Below are positions 1-7,412 of a DNA stretch of 11,601 nt, piece by piece. The stretch is from Oscillospiraceae bacterium (GTDB lineage Bacteria > Bacillota > Clostridia > Oscillospirales > Ruminococcaceae): assembly GCA_016297675.1 (NCBI GenBank), contig JAEDGE010000059.1:1-11601 (forward strand). The letters run 5' to 3'. Position numbers and translations under genes: made by a program. The notes beneath the pieces were generated by a model. It was not told the DNA's origin and did not search any database. It was given only the letters and a program-made list of their open reading frames with translations. How positions within the stretch are numbered: position 1 is the stretch's first letter; every line of letters begins with the position of its first letter.

Positions 1-190
1 ACCTCACTCCTATTTTACCACATTTTTCTCTTATTGACTACTGGTTTTATTTTTTCATGCGTAAGCCCTATATCCCACCTCTAGAAGTCAACAGACAGGT
101 GAAAAAATAACGCAATATAAGAGAAAATTCCGCATGTTGGAAACTCTAAGCACAATTAAAATTAATTTTTCTTTCTTGTTCAATTCACTA
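1..190. other. Intergenic DNA before the murT promoter
   Basis: AT-rich DNA without a supported gene. A weak minus-strand promoter-like pair (TAGTCA at 40-35 and TAAAAT at 17-12, 17-base spacing) could serve a divergent gene left of the window, but the -35 match is poor. Confidence 0.3.
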
Positions 191-219
191 TTGACATTTT
201 CCCATTTACGCGGTATGAT
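191..219 (+). promoter_or_regulatory. Sigma-A-type promoter of murT-gatD
   Basis: A perfect -35 box TTGACA (191-196) is followed after exactly 17 bases by the -10 box TATGAT (214-219). Transcription would start near 226, about 30 bases before the murT start codon, and the RBS GGAGG (242-246) lies in between. Nothing in the leader suggests a riboswitch. The call rests on sequence match alone. Confidence 0.8.
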
Positions 220-257
220 CATAATAGGAAAAATAAAAATCGGAGGAATTTGGAATC

Positions 258-1607
258 ATGAAGTCTTTGCTCATTCTTCTTGGCAAACTGATTGTGAAAA
301 TTTTACAATTATGCAAAAAGAATGCCGGAAATCTGCCAGGGTGTGTACTCTGGTATCTGACACATCATCGATGTGTCAGTTTATTTACTGTAAATTGCCC
401 CATTATCGCCGTCACTGGCACAAACGGAAAAACATCCGTTACAAATTATCTCTGCCAGCTGTTTCAAAAAACAGGGGCAACTGTCATTACCAACCATGCG
501 GGAAATAATCTGGATACCGGGATCTGCTCCTTGCTGCTCCAGCACTGCAACTGGCGTGGACAAGTACAAGCGGATTACCTTGTTCTGGAAACCGATGAAT
601 CCCATGTTCCAGTTGTGTATAACCAGCTGAAATTAGAAACCTTGGTGGTACTAAACTTTTTCCGGGATCAGCTTGACCGGAACGGAGAGGTAGAAACGCT
701 CATCCGCAAGGTCGACGACTTCTGTAAAACATTCAACGGCAATCTCATCCTAAACGGAGATGATCCCAACACTGCCCGCCTTGGCAAAGCCAATCCCAAT
801 AATCCAAATGTGAAATATTTCCATGTGGAACCCTATGCCTTTGCTACACACACCCTGTTTGAGGCTGGCGAAGGAAAATTCTGTCCGTTCTGTGGTACAG
901 CACTCTCCTATGATTACTATCAGTATTCTCATATCGGAAAATTTCACTGTCCAAAGTGTGGCTATGGCACCTATCCCCCTGATGTTGTCACAACAGATGT
1001 GAATTTAGAGGCACCTTCTTTCCGCATCGGTGATCAAACCTACACCACCACACTGGGCAGCATCTATCATGTATATAATATGACCGCGGTGATTGCAGCT
1101 GCAAAATGTTATCACATTGATCAAGACCTACTGACACAGGTTATTTCCCACTATACCGTAAACAATGGAAGAATGGAAACCTTCCAGATGGGAACAAACA
1201 AAGTGATTTTAAACCTTGCAAAAAATCCAGTTGGTGCAAATATGACGCTGCGTGTCATGAATGAAACCAATGAAGAAAAGGAATTGCTCTTTGTCCTGAA
1301 TGACAATATTGCAGATGGTCTGGATGTCTCTTGGATCTGGGATATCAATTTCAGCACATTTTCCCACGTTACCCGTGTGATTACTGCCGGCACCCGTGCC
1401 TATGATATTGCAGTACGAATCAAATGTGCTGGTTATGACCAAAATAAAATTGTAGTACGACCAGAGCTGAAAGATGCCGTACAAGAGCTGAACACCACAC
1501 AAGGAAAAAAATTCATCATCGCCAACTATACAGCGGTACAACCCACCCGTACTGCCTTACAGCGTTGGATCACACAACACGGAGGTACTGTCCATGAAAC
1601 CCCTTAA
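258..1607 (+). CDS. murT: MurT, Mur-ligase-like subunit of lipid II isoglutaminyl synthase
   Basis: MurT binds lipid II and ATP and, with GatD, converts the alpha-carboxyl of D-glutamate in the stem peptide to D-isoglutamine at the cytoplasmic membrane face. The 449-residue protein has the Mur-ligase P-loop GTNGKT at 54-59, the family motif FFRDQLDR at 134-141, and a four-cysteine zinc ribbon inserted in the central domain (CxxC at 209/212 and 231/234), a hallmark of MurT as opposed to MurC-F. The C-terminal DUF1727 part includes KNPVGAN (322-328) and LNDN (347-350). The Asp at 349 is the candidate that completes the GatD catalytic triad. The length fits the family. The N-terminal 20 residues are hydrophobic and basic, perhaps a membrane-contacting helix. 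The RBS GGAGG at 242-246 supports the ATG at 258. The gene overlaps gatD by 14 bases, as expected for subunits made in equal amounts. Confidence 0.95.
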   Translation: MKSLLILLGKLIVKILQLCKKNAGNLPGCVLWYLTHHRCVSLFTVNCPIIAVTGTNGKTSVTNYLCQLFQKTGATVITNHAGNNLDTGICSLLLQHCNWRGQVQADYLVLETDESHVPVVYNQLKLETLVVLNFFRDQLDRNGEVETLIRKVDDFCKTFNGNLILNGDDPNTARLGKANPNNPNVKYFHVEPYAFATHTLFEAGEGKFCPFCGTALSYDYYQYSHIGKFHCPKCGYGTYPPDVVTTDVNLEAPSFRIGDQTYTTTLGSIYHVYNMTAVIAAAKCYHIDQDLLTQVISHYTVNNGRMETFQMGTNKVILNLAKNPVGANMTLRVMNETNEEKELLFVLNDNIADGLDVSWIWDINFSTFSHVTRVITAGTRAYDIAVRIKCAGYDQNKIVVRPELKDAVQELNTTQGKKFIIANYTAVQPTRTALQRWITQHGGTVHETP

Positions 1608-2376
1608 AATCTTGCATATGTACGCAGATATCCTGGACTTATATGGTGACAGCGGCAACATGGAAGTGCTGCAATACCGTTGCAATATGCGTCAAATTCC
1701 CTGCGAATGTCACTACTATCACCGTGGGGATCCCATACCGGATTTTTCTGCCTATGATCTGATTTATCTCGGCGGCGGTGCAGATCTGGAACAGCGGATG
1801 CTTTCTGCGGATTTGCTTCGCTGCAAAAACAGCTTACAAAAAGCATATACAGAAGGCGTGTTTTTCCTGATGATCTGTGGTGGCTATCAGCTGATGGGCA
1901 ATTTCTATCGGGATGCAGACGGCAATGAACTACCCGGACTGGGTCTGTTCGACTACTATACCATTGCACCAAACAGCCGAAAAAAACGCTGTATTGGCAA
2001 TATCGTGATACAAACTACAATAACTGGTGAACCGCTGGATGTGGTTGGATTTGAGAATCATGGCGGACAAACCAGCGGGGTATCGAAACCATTTGGAAAA
2101 GTGCTTTTCGGAAATGGAAATGTATTTGAAGGGGCAGAAGAGGGCTATTGCGAAAAGAATGTAATTGCCACTTATCTGCATGGTCCGCTGCTTTCCAAAA
2201 ACCCCAAACTGGCAGATTACATTCTTCGTTCCTGCTTACAGCATCACACAGATCAACCGGTCGTTTTACAACCGTTGGATGATGCATTAGAAAACGCCTG
2301 CCATGATATTTTATGTGCAAGGCTTTTGAAAAAAGAGCATTCCTCTCACCCCATCGCAAAAAATGACAAAATGTAA
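1594..2376 (+). CDS. gatD: GatD, glutamine amidotransferase subunit of lipid II isoglutaminyl synthase
   Basis: GatD is the class I glutaminase that releases ammonia from glutamine and passes it to MurT for amidation of lipid II. The 260-residue protein has the cobyric-acid-synthase-like (CobB/CobQ) GATase fold. The oxyanion segment YLGGGADLEQ is at 58-67, the nucleophile Cys95 sits in MICGGYQLMG, GFENHGGQT is at 152-160, and the catalytic His196 is in TYLHGP. The third triad residue is not visible here, consistent with it coming from MurT. The RBS GGAGG (1581-1585) lies inside the end of murT, 8 bases before the ATG. Like other GatD proteins it is a stand-alone GATase domain without a cobyrinate-binding part, so it should not be named CobQ. 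No terminator is visible before the next promoter. Confidence 0.95.
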   Translation: MKPLKILHMYADILDLYGDSGNMEVLQYRCNMRQIPCECHYYHRGDPIPDFSAYDLIYLGGGADLEQRMLSADLLRCKNSLQKAYTEGVFFLMICGGYQLMGNFYRDADGNELPGLGLFDYYTIAPNSRKKRCIGNIVIQTTITGEPLDVVGFENHGGQTSGVSKPFGKVLFGNGNVFEGAEEGYCEKNVIATYLHGPLLSKNPKLADYILRSCLQHHTDQPVVLQPLDDALENACHDILCARLLKKEHSSHPIAKNDKM

Positions 2377-2387
2377 CAACGTTATAC

Positions 2388-2417
2388 TTGACAAAATGCA
2401 GTGTATTGTGTTATACT
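2388..2417 (+). promoter_or_regulatory. Sigma-A-type promoter of the YmdB-family gene
   Basis: A perfect TTGACA (2388-2393) and TATACT (2412-2417) are separated by 18 bases; read as TTATAC the spacing is 17. The start point would be near 2424, about 57 bases before the ATG at 2481. The element lies just after the gatD stop, so this gene can be expressed apart from murT-gatD. The last T of an upstream GTTATACT copy forms the first base of this -35 box. Confidence 0.75.
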
Positions 2418-2480
2418 AATCTCCTATACACAGATTGTCTGAGAAAATACAGCCATGGAAATGGAATAGGAGAAACAAGG

Positions 2481-3245
2481 ATGCATATACTACTCATCGG
2501 TGACGTTGTTGGCAACGCCGGCTGCTGCTTCCTGCAGGAAAAACTGCCGCAGCTCAAGCAAACTTATCAAATTGACCTGACCATTGTCAACGGCGAAAAT
2601 TCCGCACAGGGCAATGGAATTACGAAACACTCGATGGAACAGCTTTTTTCTGCCGGTGCAGACATCATTACAACCGGTAATCACTGCTTTCAACGGCGGG
2701 AAGCACTTTCTATTTATGAAAAAGAAACCGTTCTGCGTCCGATGAACTATCCGGACAGCTGTCCCGGACATGGCTGTACCATCTGGGATAATGGTCCGTT
2801 TCAAGTCGCCGTCATCAACCTGATGGGAACGGCTTACATGGATCCGCTCGACAACCCATTTACCGTCATCGAACAGTTTCTCCCCACACTGCAAACAAAA
2901 AATATTATTGTAGATTTTCACGCAGAAGCAACTGCTGAAAAGAAAGCAATGGGATATTTTCTCAGTGGAAAGGTTTCTGCTGTAATTGGAACCCACACAC
3001 ACATACAGACTGCGGATGAAACCATTTTGCAGCATCACACCGGCTATCTGACGGATGTCGGCATGACAGGCGGGGAATATTCCATCCTTGGCGTAACCGT
3101 CAAACCGGCTCTTGATCGGTTCCGTTTTCGGTTCGCACAACGGTTTACAGAAGCCCCTGCTCCCTGTTTTGGGAACGCGGTGCATCTGGAATTGGATGCA
3201 TCCTGTGGCAAATGTACGAAAATTGAGCGTATAATTTTTAGGTAA
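2481..3245 (+). CDS. ymdB: YmdB-family calcineurin-like metallophosphoesterase
   Basis: YmdB-type enzymes are dimetal phosphodiesterases that hydrolyse 2',3'-cyclic nucleotides (cAMP in vitro). In Bacillus subtilis YmdB affects the choice between biofilm and motility. The 254-residue protein is full length for the family. Metal-ligand motifs in order: GDVVGNAG at 7-14 (Asp8), NGEN at 37-40 (Glu39, Asn40), TGNH at 65-68 (Asn67), VDFHAEAT at 144-151 (His147) and GTHTHIQT at 170-177 (His172, His174). TDVGMTG (191-197) is also typical. An in-frame reading extends 31 codons upstream to 2388, but that overlaps the promoter; AGGAG at 2468-2472 sits 8 bases before the ATG at 2481 and decides the start. 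The gene is followed by spoVS, the same order as in Bacillus. The symbol is by homology and the substrate is inferred. Confidence 0.9.
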   Translation: MHILLIGDVVGNAGCCFLQEKLPQLKQTYQIDLTIVNGENSAQGNGITKHSMEQLFSAGADIITTGNHCFQRREALSIYEKETVLRPMNYPDSCPGHGCTIWDNGPFQVAVINLMGTAYMDPLDNPFTVIEQFLPTLQTKNIIVDFHAEATAEKKAMGYFLSGKVSAVIGTHTHIQTADETILQHHTGYLTDVGMTGGEYSILGVTVKPALDRFRFRFAQRFTEAPAPCFGNAVHLELDASCGKCTKIERIIFR

Positions 3246-3268
3246 TGCACAAATTTTAATGAAAGGGC

Positions 3269-3297
3269 TTGCTTTTTTCTTCCCGCTATTGTATAAT
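3269..3297 (+). promoter_or_regulatory. Promoter of spoVS
   Basis: TTGCTT (3269-3274) and a perfect TATAAT (3292-3297) are separated by 17 bases. The start would be near 3304, giving a leader of about 70 bases. In Bacillus subtilis spoVS is known for sigma-H control. The match here is to the vegetative sigma-A consensus, and no clear sigma-H site was recognised. Confidence 0.7.
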
Positions 3298-3356
3298 GAA
3301 GATGCGTTACGCTAAACAACAGCAAAACAATGAAGGATTGAAAATTGTGTTATGAC

Positions 3357-3363
3357 TGGAGGA
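3357..3363 (+). promoter_or_regulatory. Ribosome binding site deciding the spoVS start
   Basis: TGGAGGA ends 9 bases before the ATG at 3373. An earlier in-frame ATG at 3352 overlaps this site and has no RBS of its own, so 3373 is the start. This gives the 86 residues usual for SpoVS. Confidence 0.8.
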
Positions 3364-3372
3364 CGTTTTTCT

Positions 3373-3633
3373 ATGGAGATTTTAAAAGTATCATCCCACT
3401 CATCCCCGAACTCTGTTGCCGGTGCCATTGCCGGTGTCATCCGTGAAAAGAAAATGGTGGAAGTGCAGGCAGTCGGTGCCGGTGCAGCAAACCAGGCAGT
3501 CAAAGCGATTGCCATTGCAAGAGGCTATCTTGCACCGATTGGCGTGGATTTGATTTGCATTCCGGCATTTGCCAACATTTTAATTGATGGAGAAGAGCGG
3601 ACAGCGATTAAACTGATTTGCGAAGAACGCTGA
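3373..3633 (+). CDS. spoVS: Stage V sporulation protein S (SpoVS)
   Basis: SpoVS is a small, highly conserved protein with an Alba-like fold that acts in sporulation (septation, coat and stage V functions in Bacillus). Its biochemical activity is not settled; nucleic-acid binding is suspected from the fold. The 86-residue product matches the family over its whole length, with the segments KVSSHSSPNSVAGAIAG near the N terminus, VGAGAANQAVKAIAIARGYL in the middle and DGEERTAIKLICEER at the end. The gene has its own promoter upstream and an intrinsic terminator directly downstream, so it is probably a single-gene transcript although it sits next to ymdB. Its presence suggests an organism with at least ancestral endospore formation. 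Confidence 0.96.
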   Translation: MEILKVSSHSSPNSVAGAIAGVIREKKMVEVQAVGAGAANQAVKAIAIARGYLAPIGVDLICIPAFANILIDGEERTAIKLICEER

Positions 3634-3648
3634 ACACCGCCGAAACGG

Positions 3649-3676
3649 AACGCTGCCGCCTGTCGGCAGCGTTTTT
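3649..3676 (+). terminator. Intrinsic terminator of spoVS
   Basis: A 10-bp perfect stem, AACGCTGCCG (3649-3658) with CGGCAGCGTT (3664-3673), and a 5-base loop run into TTTTT (3672-3676). It lies 15 bases after the spoVS stop and should separate spoVS from the CorC-like gene. Confidence 0.9.
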
Positions 3677-3759
3677 GCGTATGTACACATCCCGCAGCGT
3701 AACGAATCCAACCGTAAAATATAAAATGACATATTACAAGAAAGAGATGAGGATTGTTT

Positions 3760-5088
3760 ATGGACACCGTCCGATTATGGATATTCGGATTTTCCGCAGC
3801 TTCTATTTTATTTTTTCTGCTGCATATTTGGATTGCTTCCGGCATCGCCGCCCTGAAAGAACTCTGGCCGAAATGGAAAAATCTTTCTGAGCCTGTTCTT
3901 TCCCCCACCCTGCAAAACCTGATGCAAAAGCCAAAACTGCTCAAGCGAATGGGAACGGCTCAGCAAATCTTGTTTCACGCCCTGTTTCCCTGTCTGTTTG
4001 CCAGTGCCATTGCACCACTTATATCGCAGTACATTCCAGACGAAATACCCATAGGAGGAGCTGCGGCTATTTTACTGGCAATTACCGTTCTTTGCTCCGT
4101 GTTCGTCTTTATTCTCAGTGCGGCACTGCCATTGCGTGCCTGCAAAGAGCCAGAAAAGCGGCTGGCAAAAAATCAAAAGCTGTTTTCTTTTGTGCTCTGC
4201 TGTCTTCAACCCATACAGGCGGTCATTGCGGGGCTGATTCGTCTTTTCTGCGGAAAAGATGCGGTCTCTGAAACGGTGACAGAAGAAGAAATCCTATCCA
4301 TTGTGGACGCTGGTACAGAAAATGGGCTCATTGCTACGCAGCAGAAGGAAATGATTGATAACATTCTGGAATTTGACGATGTGGATGTTTCAGATGTCAT
4401 GACGCATCGCCGCAATATTGTCGGTGTAAGTGTCAATATGAAAATTATGGATGTGGTTTATCTGGCAGTGAACGAAAGCTATTCCAGAATGCCAGTTTAT
4501 CGGGAAAACATGGATAACATTATCGGTGTCCTGATTGTAAAAGATTTACTTGCCCTGATTGGTGCGGACAATGTGGAGCACTTCAACATCCAGCACTTTA
4601 TGCGAGAGGTGCTGTATGTGCCGGAAACGGCAAAGTGCAAAGATGTTCTGACGGAAATGACACGCCATAATGCACAAATGGCAGTCGCTGTAGACGAATA
4701 CGGCGGAACAGCTGGGATTGTGACGGTGGAAGACATCTTAGAAGAGATTGTCGGCAGCATTCGGGATGAATACGATGAAGAAGAGGCAGAACAGGAAATC
4801 CGCATGGTGTCTGATCATGTCTACATCATCAAAGGGTCTGCCGATCCGGAAGACATCCTGCCCAAGTTGGGCATTTCCCTGCCAGAGGGAAGTGCTTTCG
4901 ACACCATGAGTGGTTTTCTGGTGGAACAGCTTGGACGTATTCCGGATGCAGAAGAAACGCCAGTGGTTACATATGGACAGGTTCGCTTTACGGTACTGCT
5001 GATTGAAGAAAACTGGATTGCAAAGATTAAAGCAGAGGTTTGTGTACCAGAAGAAAAATCAACAGAACCAATGCCCGATAAAAAATAA
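3760..5088 (+). CDS. CNNM/CorC (HlyC) family membrane protein with CBS pair
   Basis: Proteins of this family are linked to divalent cation (Mg2+/Co2+) transport; older names are hemolysin C or TlyC, which do not imply haemolysis. The 442-residue protein has an N-terminal membrane part with hydrophobic segments at about 5-30, 68-92, 100-126 and 142-164. The region ALKELWPKWKN to ILFHALFP resembles a divergent DUF21 (CNNM) domain. A linker with TEEEILSIVDAGTENG follows (174-189), then a CBS pair (about 205-340) including SRMPVYRENMDNIIGVL and AVDEYGGTAGIVTVEDILEE, and a C-terminal CorC_HlyC domain (about 345-428). A TTG at 3754 is also in frame, but the ATG at 3760 lies 7 bases after GAGG (3749-3752) and is preferred. 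No clear promoter was found in 3677-3759. The membrane domain is less conserved than the cytoplasmic half, so the transported ion is uncertain. Confidence 0.88.
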   Translation: MDTVRLWIFGFSAASILFFLLHIWIASGIAALKELWPKWKNLSEPVLSPTLQNLMQKPKLLKRMGTAQQILFHALFPCLFASAIAPLISQYIPDEIPIGGAAAILLAITVLCSVFVFILSAALPLRACKEPEKRLAKNQKLFSFVLCCLQPIQAVIAGLIRLFCGKDAVSETVTEEEILSIVDAGTENGLIATQQKEMIDNILEFDDVDVSDVMTHRRNIVGVSVNMKIMDVVYLAVNESYSRMPVYRENMDNIIGVLIVKDLLALIGADNVEHFNIQHFMREVLYVPETAKCKDVLTEMTRHNAQMAVAVDEYGGTAGIVTVEDILEEIVGSIRDEYDEEEAEQEIRMVSDHVYIIKGSADPEDILPKLGISLPEGSAFDTMSGFLVEQLGRIPDAEETPVVTYGQVRFTVLLIEENWIAKIKAEVCVPEEKSTEPMPDKK

Positions 5089-5110
5089 TCATACTAATCA
5101 TACAAACAAA

Positions 5111-5146
5111 AGGTGCTGCTCTCATCATAGCATGAGAGCAGCACCT
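5111..5146. terminator. Bidirectional intrinsic terminator between convergent genes
   Basis: A 15-bp perfect inverted repeat (5111-5125 with 5132-5146) has a 6-base loop. It lies between the stop of the CorC-like gene (5088) and the stop of the minus-strand VanW gene (5150). The T-rich tail is better on the minus strand, where the stem is followed by TTTTGTTTG. On the plus strand the tail is TTCCTTATCTT. It probably serves both genes. Confidence 0.88.
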
Positions 5147-5149
5147 TCC

Positions 5150-5980
5150 TTATCTTATCAACTCTTCTGGAATCAAAGTATAGTCATACATCACCTCTGA
5201 ATGATTATCCAGAACAAGTTGCCGATCCACGATCTTTCCAGTGGACTTTTCGATGGTATTTTTATAGATTTTTGAAATCCTGTAGTATTTATCTCCTTCC
5301 TTATGAAAATGATGGTCTTCTTCCACTAATTCAAACCGATATGGAAAAGCGCTTTCACTTCTTAATTCTCCATAAAGTTTTTCCTCATCACACCACACAA
5401 GCAATTGAATATCTTGATCCGTATTATTTTTGAACCTATAATCAATATAATTATAGCAAACGGAAGTTCCTGCACGAAACGGAACTCGTTTTCCCTCATC
5501 AGGAGCCAATGCATCAGAATGGCTGTGAAATTCCGTGATTTCCAACGGGCTATGTAAAATCAGCCAATGAATGGTATTCCCCAGATTACAAAGACCGCCC
5601 CCCAAACCAGGCTTTAGCTTGTCGAAAATGATGACACGACCATCTTTATATCCTTTTCTTCTGGTAACTTTCCCGACTGTCTTCCAAAACGAAAAAACTT
5701 CTCCCGGATGTATGATGATGCCATTTATTTTATTACATGCCAGTGCAATATTAACTGCTTTATTTTGTTGCAAGGTCGGGTCGATGCCCTTTCCTTTTTT
5801 GATCAATCCTGAATGATACGCAGAAACAACGTTCGGTAGCCTCTCCTCTTTCACTGTTTTCGCAAACCGGATATTGCCGAATGTGTTTTTCAAATTGCGT
5901 TTACATATTTCCTTTTGTTCAGAAATTGCATAGCATACAGGATTGATTTCACAAAAAAGTTTATCTTTTTTCCAAAGCAT
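5150..5980 (-). CDS. VanW-family protein
   Basis: VanW domains occur in some vancomycin-resistance clusters and in many cell-envelope proteins of Firmicutes, but the biochemical role is unknown. This copy on its own is not evidence of glycopeptide resistance. The 276-residue protein carries the domain core at about 68-200: the segment INGIIIHPGEVFSFWKTVG (86-104), the glycine-rich GLGGGLCNLGNTIHW (125-139) with Cys131, the His motif EFHSHSDALAPDE (150-162), and FKNNTDQDIQLL near 183-194. The usual Gln after the Cys of GGGLCQL is Asn here. No signal peptide or membrane segment is visible, so this short form appears cytoplasmic. GAGGGG, inside the end of the upstream yqeG-like gene, provides the RBS, and the genes are 2 bases apart, so translation is probably coupled. 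No van ligase, dehydrogenase or sensor genes lie nearby. Confidence 0.9.
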   Translation of the reverse strand: MLWKKDKLFCEINPVCYAISEQKEICKRNLKNTFGNIRFAKTVKEERLPNVVSAYHSGLIKKGKGIDPTLQQNKAVNIALACNKINGIIIHPGEVFSFWKTVGKVTRRKGYKDGRVIIFDKLKPGLGGGLCNLGNTIHWLILHSPLEITEFHSHSDALAPDEGKRVPFRAGTSVCYNYIDYRFKNNTDQDIQLLVWCDEEKLYGELRSESAFPYRFELVEEDHHFHKEGDKYYRISKIYKNTIEKSTGKIVDRQLVLDNHSEVMYDYTLIPEELIR

Positions 5981-5982
5981 TT

Positions 5983-6519
5983 CTATCCCCTCTTTTTTAG
6001 AATATCTCCTAATCGATTTTGAAGTGATTTATTTTTCCGATAGCATCGAAGGATCCAATTTTCAACATGTCTTCTTTTTCCTATTTTTGTTTCTTCTTTC
6101 AGGCGAATGAATTTCACCAGTATACTGGCGATTCCACTTCTATTTGCCCCCAAAATATCCGTAAATATCTGATCGCCGATCAGTACCGTTTCCTCTTTTT
6201 TAATCTGCATCATTTCAACAGCTTTTAGATAATTCGTCTTATCTGGCTTTTGTGCATCACATATATACAGAGTATCAATGTTTCTAATAAATCTTTTTAC
6301 TCTTTCTTCTTCGTTATTGGTAAGTAAGAGTGTTTTCAATCCAATGTTCTGAATCAACCGAAATAGATCATCTACTTCCTTTGTAGAATCGTCACCATGA
6401 TGCACCAGAGTATTATCAATATCGAATATAATTCCCCGATATCCCTTATCATATAATTTCTGATAATCAATGGAAAAAACGCTTTCGGCATATGCATATG
6501 GATACAGCATTTTCAGCAT
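5983..6519 (-). CDS. yqeG: YqeG-family HAD-IIIA phosphatase
   Basis: This is a haloacid-dehalogenase phosphatase of the YqeG type, a cytoplasmic phosphohydrolase whose physiological substrate is not firmly known. Numbered from the ATG at 6519, the 178-residue protein has motif I FDIDNTLV (Asp33 and Asp35), motif II LLLTNNEE (about 65-72), the conserved Lys in CDAQKPDK (about 87-94), and motif III IGDQIFTDI (about 114-122). All four HAD motifs are intact. An in-frame GTG at 6528 would add three residues, but the family start is of the type MLKxxxP, matching the ATG at 6519. GGTGAG lies only 4 bases before it, so the start is moderately certain. The gene sits 75 bases after the TIM-barrel gene and 2 bases before the VanW-family gene, which suggests one transcript. 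In Bacillus yqeG sits with yqeH and aroE, so this neighbourhood is different. Confidence 0.88.
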   Translation of the reverse strand: MLKMLYPYAYAESVFSIDYQKLYDKGYRGIIFDIDNTLVHHGDDSTKEVDDLFRLIQNIGLKTLLLTNNEEERVKRFIRNIDTLYICDAQKPDKTNYLKAVEMMQIKKEETVLIGDQIFTDILGANRSGIASILVKFIRLKEETKIGKRRHVENWILRCYRKNKSLQNRLGDILKKRG

Positions 6520-6594
6520 TTTGCTCACCCATTCATTTATAATTATTTTATTTGCTTTGATGTAGGGACGATTGATGAAATTCAGCTTTCCACA

Positions 6595-7293
6595 TTAAAC
6601 AACCGCATTCATCTGTAAAGTGTTTTGCTTGTCCATGTACTCACAAACTTTATCAATCTGCTCACAGAATGTGCCGCCGAATTTATGTTCAAAAAACGCC
6701 CCACCGATAGTAAACGCCCATGGAGCAGTCTGTTTTATCTCGAAAAGTCGCCGGTCACTGTTGATACTGCCAGCAATGCAAATCGGTGCATTGACCTGAG
6801 ATACAAAGGTTCGATTCAATTCTACAGCATCTCCCACATAGCGATAGCCCAACAAATCAAATCCGTAAACACCTTTTTCAAGATATCGGTTGGCTTCCTC
6901 TATCATTTTGTCAATAGACCCTTCCAGAATTGACGGACGGCGTGAGATATTACCCACAAATGGCATATATTTCATTCCGTTGTTTTTACATATTTCATTT
7001 ACAGCATCAGAAAAAACAGTTCCCATCAGAATATCGCATCCGCACTGTACCGCTATTTTAGCACCTTCTATACATTTTTTCTCTGTATAAGCCACAACCT
7101 CAAGTACTGTTGTTTTTCCATATTCTTTCATGCGAGAATACAACTGTTTCATTTTGTCAAGGGGCATGGGCTCTTCTTTCATCCCCCAGAATTGTGCTTT
7201 GGAATATTTACACTGTTCAAAAATTTGGTCAGCATCATCCACTGTCCGATCGTTGTGTGTCAGCATGACAATCAATATTGGACTGTTCTTCAT
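6595..7293 (-). CDS. Conserved TIM-barrel protein of unknown function
   Basis: The function was not recognised. The 232-residue protein reads as a beta/alpha barrel. Alternating strands and helices include ILIVMLTHND (6-15), TTVLEVVAYT (61-70), CDILMGTVFSD (86-96), YMPFVGNIS (109-117), GVYGFDLLGYRY (141-152), ICIAGSINSDRR (171-182) and WAFTIGGAFFE (192-202). The last two resemble the C-terminal phosphate-binding loops of HisA/HisF/PdxS-like barrels, where a Gly-Ser after one strand and a Gly-Gly after the next hold a phosphate group. Thus a phosphorylated small molecule is a reasonable guess for the ligand, but the reaction is not inferable. It starts at ATG 7293, preceded by a purine-rich GGGAAGAGTGGG region, and is the first gene after the promoter at 7413-7441. 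It is not HisA or PdxS itself: the catalytic motifs of those enzymes are absent. Confidence 0.7.
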   Translation of the reverse strand: MKNSPILIVMLTHNDRTVDDADQIFEQCKYSKAQFWGMKEEPMPLDKMKQLYSRMKEYGKTTVLEVVAYTEKKCIEGAKIAVQCGCDILMGTVFSDAVNEICKNNGMKYMPFVGNISRRPSILEGSIDKMIEEANRYLEKGVYGFDLLGYRYVGDAVELNRTFVSQVNAPICIAGSINSDRRLFEIKQTAPWAFTIGGAFFEHKFGGTFCEQIDKVCEYMDKQNTLQMNAVV

Positions 7294-7404
7294 TTTCCCA
7301 CTCTTCCCTCTTTATGGATTACAAACGGTAGCCCTGATAGCTTATACTGCTTTTCAAAAATATTGTAATAACAATTGATGCATGTCACAATTCGGTCTAC
7401 TATC

Positions 7405-7412
7405 GTACGTAC
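7405..7412. promoter_or_regulatory. GTACGTAC palindrome at the operon transcription start
   Basis: A perfect 8-bp palindrome lies immediately downstream of the minus-strand -10 box (7413-7418), where the RNA start is expected. Two direct repeats TCACAATTC (7385-7393 and 7419-7427) flank it, 34 bases apart. This is a plausible operator, but no regulator can be named. Confidence 0.35.

Noticed and set aside
12..40. Minus-strand promoter for a gene left of the window
   Set aside because: -10 TAAAAT is fair but -35 TAGTCA matches only 4 of 6, and no gene is visible to support it.
2490..3185. Minus-strand open frame of 231 codons inside the YmdB gene
   Set aside because: It is a shadow of a gene with all family motifs; no RBS, no domain.
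3660..3759. Promoter for the CorC-like gene (AT-rich TATAAA at 3720-3725)
   Set aside because: No acceptable -35 box lies 16-18 bases upstream.
5150..5980. Vancomycin-resistance locus because of VanW
   Set aside because: No VanR/S, VanH, Van ligase, VanX or VanY gene is present. VanW-domain proteins are widespread in Firmicutes without resistance.
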